Shown here in pieces: positions 44,848-53,600 of a stretch of DNA of 64,000 nucleotides. The notes below the pieces were generated by a model. It was not told the origin of the DNA. It saw only the letters and a list, made by a program, of their open reading frames with translations, and ran no database searches. Source of the stretch: JAXDTI01 sp034090045 (GTDB lineage Bacteria; Actinomycetota; Actinomycetes; Actinomycetales; Actinomycetaceae); NCBI GenBank assembly GCA_034090045.1, contig JAXDTI010000009.1, positions 13,229-77,228 on the forward strand. The letters run 5' to 3'. Every line of letters begins with the position of its first letter. Within the stretch, counting starts at the first letter, position 1. Made by a program: the position numbers and the translations under genes.

Positions 44848-46107
44848 ATGTGGGATTCTCGCGAGGATCACAACGCACAGCTGGCGATTGGTGAGGCAGC
44901 GCAAGCCCTAGATGTTTCTGTCGACACTATCCGTCGTTGGGCAAAACAGGGGCTGATTAAGGCAAGCCGTGATGGGCACGGCAACCGGCTTTTTAACATT
45001 GCCGAGATTGAACGCTTGCGGCGCAAGCTCTCTGGCGCGAGCGACGATCACCCCTTTCGTGTGCTGACTTCTCGTCGAACTTTCGCCAATGCCACCTGTA
45101 TTGACCTGTTTGCGGGAGCGGGCGGTACAGCTCTTGGCTTCCACAATGCCGGCATATCGCACGTGTTTCTCAATGAGTTTGATAAGAATGCCGTGGCTAC
45201 GTTGCGCGCTAATAGTGAAACTCACTCCCTGGGTTGGGATATCTGCGAAGACGATGTACATAATGTGGATTTTTCCGGCATGAATGCTCAGATTATTCAG
45301 GCAGGTTTCCCCTGTCAAGCATTCTCTTACGCCGGCAAGAGTCGAGGATTTGAAGATACTCGCGGAACCCTATTCTTCGAGTTTGCTCGCGCGGTTCACG
45401 ATATTCGCCCGGCTATTGCTATTGGCGAGAATGTGCGTGGCCTTGTGAAACATGATGGCGGACGTACCTTAGAAACCATGCTCAACACGTTCAATGAGCT
45501 TGGGTATCGCATCAATTACCGGGTGCTGCGCGCACAGTATCTTGATGTGCCACAAAAACGCGAACGTGTTTTCTTGTTTGCTACCCGGAAAGACCTGGAT
45601 TTGCCGATTTTGTTTCCGAAAGAACGAGACTACGTGGTGACGCTAGCGGAGGCTCTGGAGGGAGTTCCAGATTCTCCTGGGCAAAAATACACAGAGCGAA
45701 AAGCGCGAGTGATGGAGATGGTGCCTGAGGGTGGAAACTGGCGAGATTTACCCGAAAGTGTGCAACATGATTATATGGGTGCTTCGTATTATCTCGGTGG
45801 AGGTAAAACCGGTATGGCGAGGCGCATGAGCTGGAATGAGCCAGCGCTGACGCTCACTTGCAACCCGGCACAAAAACAGACAGAACGTTGCCACCCGACC
45901 GAGACCCGCCCTTTCAAAGTACGTGAATATGCCCGGATTCAAACCTTCCCTGACGATTGGGTATTTGATGGCTCGTTAGCGGCCCAATACAAGCAAATCG
46001 GCAATGCAGTACCCGTCAATCTTGGCTATCACGTAGGTAGATGTGCATTAGCGTCACTTGGCGAAATAACGATAGACGAAACAATGGAAACTGCGGAGCC
46101 TGTGTAG
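44848..46107 (+). CDS. C5-cytosine DNA methyltransferase with N-terminal HTH (MerR-like)
   Basis: A 419-residue modification enzyme. Residues 11-62 form a MerR/HTH_17-type helix-turn-helix (AIGEAAQALDVSVDTIRRWAKQGLI, HGNRLFNIAEIERL). Residues ~83-410 are the methyltransferase: SAM motif CIDLFAGAGGTALGFHNAG, catalytic motif GFPCQAFSYAGKSRG (Cys 156), GENVRGLVKHDGG, QKRERVFLFA, and C-terminal IGNAVPVNLG. All catalytic motifs are intact. The N-terminal HTH could bind the dyad upstream and control expression, as in some methyltransferases that autoregulate. It is the partner of the Eco47II-like endonuclease just upstream. Confidence 0.92.
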   Translation: MWDSREDHNAQLAIGEAAQALDVSVDTIRRWAKQGLIKASRDGHGNRLFNIAEIERLRRKLSGASDDHPFRVLTSRRTFANATCIDLFAGAGGTALGFHNAGISHVFLNEFDKNAVATLRANSETHSLGWDICEDDVHNVDFSGMNAQIIQAGFPCQAFSYAGKSRGFEDTRGTLFFEFARAVHDIRPAIAIGENVRGLVKHDGGRTLETMLNTFNELGYRINYRVLRAQYLDVPQKRERVFLFATRKDLDLPILFPKERDYVVTLAEALEGVPDSPGQKYTERKARVMEMVPEGGNWRDLPESVQHDYMGASYYLGGGKTGMARRMSWNEPALTLTCNPAQKQTERCHPTETRPFKVREYARIQTFPDDWVFDGSLAAQYKQIGNAVPVNLGYHVGRCALASLGEITIDETMETAEPV

Positions 46108-46533
46108 TTTTCTGAATCATGCTGCACAACTAAACCGCGCTCTACTAGCAGTAAGCTCCAGATAATAGTATCCGTTAATAAATCTTTCCCCTAAACGACT
46201 ATCCCACTCATGAGGCTGCAGCAACGCAGACAAACTTCTGAATATCGGATAGCGCATTGTATCTGAGCGTCATTTCCCTCAATGGATGAGACTAGCAGTT
46301 CAATTTCGAAGAGCAATAGAGATTATTGTTCTGATTCAGAATTTTGATGCTGGAGATTATTGGGGAGGGTAGGTGTAGGGCTGCTGGCTACGCCCAGTCT
46401 TGTTTCAAAGGTGCAGACGGTCACGCTTCCGACAGTCCTATCTGCCTAGAAATAGCTCTATATTGTCCTAACGTGTCCTATATCGCGGGGGCGGATCCGG
46501 TTTCGTCACTCACCCGTTTTTTTTGGGGGGGCG
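46108..46533. other. ~430 bp without a recognisable gene, next to the RM pair
   Basis: No frame has a good start, ribosome site and protein-like content. The stretch looks AT-richer than the flanks and contains GTCCTA repeats at 10-base spacing (GTCCTA-acgt-GTCCTA near 46464-46479) and an AGTCCTAT copy further left. A T8G7 homopolymer pair lies just beyond the DEAD-box stop (about 46519-46533). It may hold a decayed gene or the right edge of the inserted RM segment. Confidence 0.4.
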
Positions 46534-47982
46534 CTACTCGGGAGAACGACGAGCGCGAGAGTTATTGCGGCGCTGGCGGGACCTACGATTATTGCGTTTA
46601 CCGTGTTGTTCCGAACTGTTTTCGCCGTGTTCCCTGCCGCCTTTGGCGCCCTTTGAGCTGCGAGAGCGATAAGCGTTTCGGGAGCCGCCCCGCGAGCCAT
46701 GCTGCAACTGGTCTTCACGATCCGAACGTTTCCGGGTCGAAGGCCCAATCCGGTTCGTCACATTCGGGTCAATATCCAGGTCAGTGTATAGATGTTCGCT
46801 GGTGTGATAGGTCTCAACCGGATCCGGGCGATCCAGATTCAACTCGCGGTTAATAACCCGCCACTTCGTGGTGTCTTCCCAATCAACAAAAGTAATCGCG
46901 GTGCCTTCCGCTCCCGCCCGACCGGTACGCCCAATCCGATGCAGATACTCGGTGGAATCATCCGGGCACTCATAGTTCACCACGTGCGTGATGTCATCCA
47001 CATCGATACCGCGCGCCGCCACATCGGTCGCCACCAACACATCAATCTCCCCGTCACGGAAACGCCGCAGCGCCCGCTCCCGCGCCCCCTGATTCAGGTC
47101 GCCATGCAGCGGAGCCGCCCGAAAACCGCGGTCTTGGAGCACCTCACAAACGTGTTGAGCGCTGCGCTTGGTACGCGAAAAAATGATTACCCGACCCCGG
47201 TCACGCGCCTGCAAAATCCGGATCAACACCTCTTCCTTATTCATCGGATGGATGCGGTAAATAAGTTGGCGAACCGAGGAAACCGTTTTTGAATCATCGG
47301 TGGGGTCCTGAACCCGAATATGCGTGGGATGCTCCATGAAACGCCTGGCCAAAGCGACAACCGCGGCAGGCATGGTCGCCGAAAACAGCATCGTGTGGCG
47401 GGTCGCCGGCACCCGAGAAAGCAGCGTCTCCACATCCGGCAAGAACCCCAAATCCAACAGCTCATCAGCCTCATCGAGCACCACCGCATCAACCTGGTTG
47501 AGCTTCAGCTCACGACGTTTCAGCAAGTCGATCAGGCGTCCCGGGGTGCCCACCACAATATCGACACCCTCCTGTAAGGCTTTAAGCTGCGGGTCAAAAT
47601 CGGTGCCGCCATAAATCTCCACTATCCGCAACCCCGTGTATTTCGCTGCCTGAATCACATCCTGCGCGACCTGTTTAGCCAGTTCACGTGTAGGTAAGAT
47701 AATCAGCGCCTGCGGTAAACCAGGGAACGGGAGGTCGGAATAATTCGGGTTTGAGGGAGCTTTTGCCCGTTCAATAATCGGCAACGCGAAGCCGTAGGTT
47801 TTACCGGTCCCGGTTTTTGCTTGACCGATAATGTCTCCGCGTTTCATCGAAACCGGCAGTGTTAGCGCCTGGATCGGGAAAGGATTTACCACGCCTTTCT
47901 CGGCGAGCGCCCGAGTAATCGGTTCTGATACGCCAAAATCCGTGAAAGTCTGATCGGTTTTAGTTTGCTGGGCATCGACCAT
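46534..47982 (-). CDS. DEAD-box RNA helicase
   Basis: A 482-residue ATP-dependent RNA helicase. Motifs in order: Q motif (FPIQALTLPV), I (AKTGTGKT), Ia (PTRELAKQV), II (VLDEADELLD), III (SATMP), IV (VIIFSRTKRSA), V (ATDVAARGIDV) and VI (HRIGRTGRAG). The C-terminal ~65 residues are a low-complexity basic Arg/Ser/Gly/Asn tail (RGGSRNAYRSRSSKG) typical of cold-shock and ribosome-assembly helicases. ATG 47982 is preceded by GGAGAAG. It heads the conserved rhlE-like block. Confidence 0.95.
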   Translation of the reverse strand: MVDAQQTKTDQTFTDFGVSEPITRALAEKGVVNPFPIQALTLPVSMKRGDIIGQAKTGTGKTYGFALPIIERAKAPSNPNYSDLPFPGLPQALIILPTRELAKQVAQDVIQAAKYTGLRIVEIYGGTDFDPQLKALQEGVDIVVGTPGRLIDLLKRRELKLNQVDAVVLDEADELLDLGFLPDVETLLSRVPATRHTMLFSATMPAAVVALARRFMEHPTHIRVQDPTDDSKTVSSVRQLIYRIHPMNKEEVLIRILQARDRGRVIIFSRTKRSAQHVCEVLQDRGFRAAPLHGDLNQGARERALRRFRDGEIDVLVATDVAARGIDVDDITHVVNYECPDDSTEYLHRIGRTGRAGAEGTAITFVDWEDTTKWRVINRELNLDRPDPVETYHTSEHLYTDLDIDPNVTNRIGPSTRKRSDREDQLQHGSRGGSRNAYRSRSSKGAKGGREHGENSSEQHGKRNNRRSRQRRNNSRARRSPE

Positions 47983-48229
47983 TATTAACTTCTCCACCTG
48001 CGCCACCTGGCGCCTTGTTATCGTCTTCGGCAGCCACTGAGCCACCTGTGAGCATCACGCGCCTGAAAACGATGCTGCTCTCCGCCTGTTCCCTCAAGTG
48101 CAGACGCTGTATTTAATCCCAGAGGCGGAGACCTCTGTCAATGATAGTCCAAAATCATCCAAGATTATCCTCGTGGTCCATATTCCGCAGTATCATTAAA
48201 GCTATAAACCTACGCGAGGGAGTTAAGTG

Positions 48230-48844
48230 ATGAGCGGGAACGGCGCCTATCCGGGAGGAAACGACCCAACGATTGTCTCCTATCAGGATACACAGTATGC
48301 TCCCCAGCAGGGGTATCAACCCCAGGTGCCTCCCTACATTACCCCAATTCCTGGATATGGCGTGGCGGCATACACGACACCACCTGCACAAAACAAGCAA
48401 AACCAATCGACACCGCTAATCATCGGCGCGCTCATCGGAGTTCTGATAATTGCGCTTATCGTTATAGGTTTCTTGGTTTTTCGTAACCTGAATGCAAGTG
48501 ATACTGGTCGCAATCAGGCCGCCGATGACACCGCGACAGCAACCGTTACAGACACTGAAACCTCCCAACCGGTTCCCACCGTTACTCAGACGGTACGTGA
48601 GAAGCCTCAGATGCAATGGCCACCCAGCGGAACCGAATCCTGTACCTCATCAGTTGCGGTAAATGAGGTTACTACCTGCGAGTTTGCCTATAATGTCGTG
48701 GATAAGTACAACAGTGGCGGTGTTGGAACCTATAACGTTTATTCTCCCGTGACAGGCTTGTGGTATGACATTACCTGCAAATCTTACGGGTCTGATGCGG
48801 CGGTTTGCACCGGCGGGAAAAACGCTGCGGTTTATATACGCTGA
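48230..48844 (+). CDS. Membrane-anchored protein with extracytoplasmic Cys-containing domain, function unknown
   Basis: A 204-residue protein. Residues 1-60 are Pro/Gln/Tyr-rich and cytoplasmic (QYAPQQGYQPQVPPYITPIPGY). One transmembrane helix (about 65-85, LIIGALIGVLIIALIVIGFLV) follows, then a Thr-rich linker, then a C-terminal domain with four Cys (CTSSVAVNEVTTCEFAY, ITCKSYGSDAAVCTGG). Such C-termini occur in actinobacterial secreted proteins and kinase extracellular tails, but I do not recognise a function. GAGGGAG precedes ATG 48230. It overlaps the next gene by one base. In position it corresponds to mycobacterial Rv3209. Confidence 0.75.
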   Translation: MSGNGAYPGGNDPTIVSYQDTQYAPQQGYQPQVPPYITPIPGYGVAAYTTPPAQNKQNQSTPLIIGALIGVLIIALIVIGFLVFRNLNASDTGRNQAADDTATATVTDTETSQPVPTVTQTVREKPQMQWPPSGTESCTSSVAVNEVTTCEFAYNVVDKYNSGGVGTYNVYSPVTGLWYDITCKSYGSDAAVCTGGKNAAVYIR

Positions 48845-49785
48845 TGCGGGGGAAACACGCAAAACCGCTCGGTCGCCCGGAAAGTAGCTTCCGAAACGGT
48901 TTACTGACTTCACTGATAGTTGTTTCAGTAGGGCTTGTAGGTCTCAGTGTGCTCTATTTCATGTTCCTGCGTCCCGGCATCGATGACGAAACAGCAACGA
49001 AAACTGTGACAACCAAAACGGAAACATCGGAAAACCCCGAGATTACTGCAGCCCCTGAAACAAAAAAAGCAATATCAGAACAAACCGATGATGCGGCTGA
49101 TTCGCAAAACAGCAGCCGCGCCTATACGACTCAAATCGCTGCGCTCGAACAGCGCTACGGCGCCACTATCCAGGTGTCGTGGGTGGATAATGGACAGGTT
49201 CGCACGGCAGGTTCTCTGACTGATTTGCCGGCCTGGTCAACATCGAAAGTCCCACTCGCGATGGCAGTCTACGCAGGCGGTCAAGGCGATGCCCAGGCAG
49301 GGAACATAAGTGCGGCTATACAGGCTTCGGATAATGCTGCAGCGGAAGCACTGTGGGCTTCACTTGCCGCTACAGATACTGAACGAGCCGCAGCTGTCAC
49401 TGCCATACTACGACAGGCAGGAGACGAGACGACAACCGTGCCGAGCACGCGAACTTTCGGAACCTACACTATTTTCGGTCAAACACAGTGGAGCACTTCC
49501 GCCCAAGTAAACTTCCTGTTGAACTTTGATTCATTGCCGGGAGCGGCTCAGGTGAAACAGTACATGTATGGAGCCTATGCGAACCAGAGATGGGGGATCG
49601 GGACATTCGCTAACTGTGCTGTGAAAGGTGGTTGGGGGCCTACTGCCTGGGGAGGTTACACCGCCCGACAGTTCGGCTGGTTTGACAGGGCCGGTCAGCA
49701 AGTTCCGGTGGCTATCGCGGTACAGGCCGGGTCGTTCCAGGCGGCCACCCAAGTGGTTGATGCGGTGGCGGCGCTACTTCGATAG
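48844..49785 (+). CDS. Membrane-anchored serine hydrolase, class A beta-lactamase fold
   Basis: A 313-residue protein. A basic N-terminus is followed by one transmembrane helix (about 22-42), a Thr/Glu-rich linker (50-95) and a penicillin-binding/beta-lactamase-like domain. The SxxK motif is SSTSK-like in WSTSKVPLA (Ser 132, Lys 135), an SDN motif is at 162-164 in ASDNAAAEAL, and KGGWG near 265 is in place of KTG. Spacing fits class A-type serine hydrolases. The usual Glu166-containing omega loop was not identified, so it may be a D,D-peptidase-like or non-lactamase hydrolase. ATG overlaps the previous gene's stop (TGATG). Confidence 0.75.
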   Translation: MRGKHAKPLGRPESSFRNGLLTSLIVVSVGLVGLSVLYFMFLRPGIDDETATKTVTTKTETSENPEITAAPETKKAISEQTDDAADSQNSSRAYTTQIAALEQRYGATIQVSWVDNGQVRTAGSLTDLPAWSTSKVPLAMAVYAGGQGDAQAGNISAAIQASDNAAAEALWASLAATDTERAAAVTAILRQAGDETTTVPSTRTFGTYTIFGQTQWSTSAQVNFLLNFDSLPGAAQVKQYMYGAYANQRWGIGTFANCAVKGGWGPTAWGGYTARQFGWFDRAGQQVPVAIAVQAGSFQAATQVVDAVAALLR

Positions 49786-49825
49786 CTATTGAACCAAAGT
49801 GACGTGGTGCGGATACCGGTGCGGG

Positions 49826-49838
49826 TAGTGTTGAGGCA
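49826..49838 (+). promoter_or_regulatory. Candidate leaderless promoter of the ferritin-like gene
   Basis: TAGTGT (49826-49831) is followed by six bases and ATG 49838. The hexamer is weak. Confidence 0.35.
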
Positions 49839-50410
49839 TGGACGATATCGATGCGGTAGCCGGATATTATGCCCTCTATGCGCAGGGGCGGCTCGCTAAG
49901 GATCAGGCGCTGGCTCCGATGGTGGTTCAACAGGTGGCACTGGCAGAGATGTCGGCGCGAGCTTTCTACCTGTATCGGCTCATAACTTTACATGCCGGAA
50001 CCGGTTTGATTGATGCCCTCCAAAAATCGGCTGGAGTGACAGACGAGTTGGAGTCCCGGCTACGACCCGGAGACTGGTGGGAGCGCGTGGTGAAAACCTA
50101 TGTGACCATCGGTATGTGGTCGGATGCGCTGCAGACGCTCGCGAGTGAGCGCTATCCAGATGTGGAATTTGATTTCGGTCACCAGGAGTGGGCTGCTAGG
50201 CTCATCGAGGCTGGCTGTGCTGCCGATGACCGTTTGTCTGCCCGTTTGTCGTTATGGGGTCGGCGTGTGAACGGCGATGCGGTGTCTGCTGTTCGCACCG
50301 TTGTACATGATTATCCTGAGACCCTGAATGTAGAGACGGAAACGGAGCTGTACCACGAGCTTCGCGAAGGGCATACACTTCGGATGCAACGGGCGGGGTT
50401 AGCGGCCTGA
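49838..50410 (+). CDS. Ferritin-like fold protein (Rv3210c-type), metal ligands apparently lost
   Basis: A 190-residue all-helical protein. Position beside the DEAD-box helicase and DUF3107, and the segment LSLWGRRVNGDAVSAVRTV, fit the actinobacterial ferritin-like family often annotated as tRNA 2-methylthioadenosine hydroxylase (MiaE-like). In those proteins the paired helices carry Glu and ExxH ligands; here the first helix pair reads ALAEMSARAFYLYRLI, without an obvious ExxH, so a diiron site may be absent. Function is therefore uncertain. Convergent with DUF3107. Confidence 0.6.
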   Translation: MDDIDAVAGYYALYAQGRLAKDQALAPMVVQQVALAEMSARAFYLYRLITLHAGTGLIDALQKSAGVTDELESRLRPGDWWERVVKTYVTIGMWSDALQTLASERYPDVEFDFGHQEWAARLIEAGCAADDRLSARLSLWGRRVNGDAVSAVRTVVHDYPETLNVETETELYHELREGHTLRMQRAGLAA

Positions 50411-50416
50411 ACAAGC

Positions 50417-50641
50417 TTAAATGTTGAATCCGACCCGGCGCGGTTGATTGGTGTTAACCGTTATGTAGGATACTGAGCTGCCCGGCACCAAAATTACGCG
50501 CTCGCGAGTGTCAGTGAAAGACAGCAGCGTATTCGGGTCTGCGATTGCGGATTCCAGCTGTTCACGCAACTGCGCTTCGGTGATGTCAACCTCGGCGTCA
50601 ATACTGCTTCCGCCGCCTTTAATTCCGATTGTGATATCCAT
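50417..50641 (-). CDS. DUF3107 family protein
   Basis: A 74-residue small protein of an actinobacterial family (TB9.4-like). It reads MDITIGIKGGGSSIDAEVD at the start, and RERVILVPGSSVSYITV and RRVGFNI at the end, the typical ends of the family. GAGGAG precedes the ATG on the minus strand. It is divergent from AdnA, with 50 bases between starts. No function is established. Confidence 0.92.
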   Translation of the reverse strand: MDITIGIKGGGSSIDAEVDITEAQLREQLESAIADPNTLLSFTDTRERVILVPGSSVSYITVNTNQPRRVGFNI

Positions 50642-50691
50642 TATCTGCGATGCTCCTCAAAAATGTAAGTGGTAGATGTTTTCATAGTTAC

Positions 50692-53600
50692 ATGGATTAC
50701 GAACCACAGTTTATTCCGCCTCGGCATTGGACAGCAAAGGTTGAGTTCGATGAGGTGCAGCGTGAGGTGCTGACGCGGGTTGCGGCAGGGGAGTCGCTCC
50801 GGGGCACCGGGGTTGCCGGATCAGGTAAAACTTCGGTGGCGATCTGTTGCGTGTCACAGTGGTATGAGCGCGCTAACGCTTCAGTATCTGGAGTTGATTA
50901 CGAAAACTTGTGCTCGGCAATGCCGAGTGCCTTACTGGTTACAGCTTCGCGTAGGAGTGCCGATATGTGTAACCGTTCCTGCGAATTTGGGGCTCTGGAA
51001 ATTTCTCGACCAGCGCGTAGCGCAATTTCCTTGGCTTTCGCGATTTTGCAGCTGCATCAGCAGCTTCGGGGCGACCCAGAGGTGACCCTGCTGACCGGGG
51101 CTGATGAAGATGCACTACTTCGTCGTCTGCTAACTCGGGAGAAGTTTCCGGGATTGCCGGATAATGCAGCTGAAGGTGACAAATACCGACAGGAACTTCG
51201 CGATTTGTTTGCCAGATGCTACGAGCTTTGTGTAGCACCGGCAGATCTGGGGCGTACTGGTGAGGCGTATCACGAGGACAACTGGGTGAAAGTGAGCCCG
51301 TTGTTTATTCGTTTCGATGAGGAGCAGCAGCGTACCCGCCAGTATTCTTCCGCCAGGATGCTCAGAGCAGCGAGTGAGATGCTCCGACAGGCACGTGAGA
51401 ACGATGACCAAGTCTTTTTGAAGGAACTACCACGGCTGATAGTCGTCGATGATATGCAAGACCAAACCCGAGCTGCCGTGGACTTATATAGGGAACTGTG
51501 GCACTGTGGTGGACAGTTAGTGCTTTTGTCTAACCCGAGGGTCGCCACTCAGGTCTATCGGGGCGGTCAGCCAGAAATTCCAAAATGTTTTCAGGTGCTT
51601 CCCGAACTGGTTTTAGGCAGCGACTATCGTGAGATGGGGTTGCAGCGCAGCCAACTGATTTCCGGGAACGAAGCTGGCGAGTATCGCGCTGTGGCCTCTT
51701 GGCTGCGAGACAGGCATTTTCTTAACGGTGTCGAGTATGCAGATATGGCCGTGATAGCGAGATCTAATACGGTTGTTTCCGGCATCAGTGACGCTCTAGA
51801 GGGTTTCGGTTTACCGTGTGTTGGGGTGCGGCAACGAGCACCCTTGGGGCGGCACCCGTTGATTATGGAATTAACTCGGCTGGCATCGGGTGGAGCCTAT
51901 ACGTTGGCAGATTTCTACCGGCTGATTTCATCACCACTGGTAGGGGCAGATTCACTGATAGTGGAGCGAATACGCCGTTTCTTTAACGGTTCAGACCCGG
52001 CGGTTTTAGCTGCAATTTGTGCCTCGCTGGGGGTTGAACCGAGCGAAACAGAAATCGTTGTTCGCAAAAGAACTGCACTTGAGGACGATATTTCCGATAG
52101 GGAAGTGACTGTTGCGGAGTTCACGGACCAGGTGGGGTTCCTTGATGACTTGGAAGAAGCCTTGGGGCAACAGGTTGTTGATGCTGTGCGGCGTGCAGCT
52201 GCGTTGTTAAGTGCGAGAGAGCACCTGGTTCTTGCGGATCCGGCAATCAGTTTCTGGCGGCTATGGCAGGCTGCTGACAGGGCTGATTATTGGCGTGAAC
52301 AGGCGTTACACGGATATGTTCTCGCCGATGAATACCTGGATGTGATGCTCAAATTATTCCGTGACCTAGATTTTTATATGCAGCGTGCAGATAAACCGAA
52401 TCTAAGTGAGTATCTCAAACAGTTGAGTGCCCGCACGGTAGTAACTGACACTATAGCCCAACACGGTCAGGAGGGTGAGGGGATAACAGTTGGTACACCC
52501 ACTCAACTAGTCGGGTTGGAGTTCGACTCTGTCGCGGTGATTGGGGTAAATACCGGACAGTGGCCGACACGGGCCGGTGAAGATCAGTATTTCCGACCAA
52601 ATCGGCTTGCCGCTATCGTAGAGAGCAAATCGAATGATTCTGCTACCAAACAGCTGACACACACAGATGTGGAGGAGAGACTGTTTAATGCGGCAACCAC
52701 TCGGGCTCGAAGCGCGCTGTTGGTGAGCGCTGTAGATGAAAAGGATGGGGCTTCCCCGTCGCTGCTGTTCACTAACAAAACTAGACACTATCTGCAATAT
52801 CAGGTGGGGGAGCATTTGCCTCTAGCCCCGGTATCGCTCACCGAGTTCGTGGGAGCGTTGCGGGCGAGAGCCATACATGAATCGGCTAGTGAACAGGAAC
52901 GCAGGGAGGCGGTTACGGCTTTGCGGGTGCTCGCTGATTCCGGGATCGCGGCAGCTGACCCGGATAACTGGTCAGGCGTGTGGGCACGTGCCGGCGAGAG
53001 TTTTGCCACCAGCGATGATCCTGTGGTTGGAGACAATCGGAGGGTTAGGATCTCGCCGTCAATGTTTGAAAGCGCGTTGAACTGCCCACTCAGGTGGTTT
53101 TTGAATAACAACGGTGCATCCCGCGACAGCGTAAATATGCAGATGGGCAGTTACATGCATCAGCTGTTGGAGACTCATCCCGATGGTACAGGCATGTATT
53201 CAGCTTTCTTGGAGACCTGCCCGTTACCTCGCGAAACATGGGTTGAAGAGCAGGAATATCAGCGTTTTCGTAAGGCTGTCGAAAAGTTGGAGCCTTTTTT
53301 GCGAGGTCAGTTGAGTGGTAGAGCAGCAAAAGACGAGATAGCTCCGGTGGTTCCTGTTGTCGATGATAGGGATCTCGAATGTTCATTCCAGATGGATATT
53401 CCGGGTGGTAATAATGCCGTGGTTAGTGGAAAAATCGACCGGATTGTGCGTACTGACGAGGGAATGTTCATTATTGACTATAAAACCGGGAAAAGCGCGA
53501 TATCGGTCGCGGACGCTAGGCAGAACCCGCAGTTGCGACTCTATCAGTTGGCGGCAAAGAACGACGAAGAGATTAATCGAGGAGACACCATACTGGGGGC

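Noticed and set aside
46519..46533. T8/G7 homopolymer as a phase-variation switch for the helicase
   Set aside because: The tract lies just beyond the stop codon, so length changes would not alter the protein.
46344..46853. 169-residue open frame on the plus strand
   Set aside because: Its 3' half is antisense to the DEAD-box helicase tail; it has no convincing ribosome site and the product is Cys-rich without a recognised pattern.
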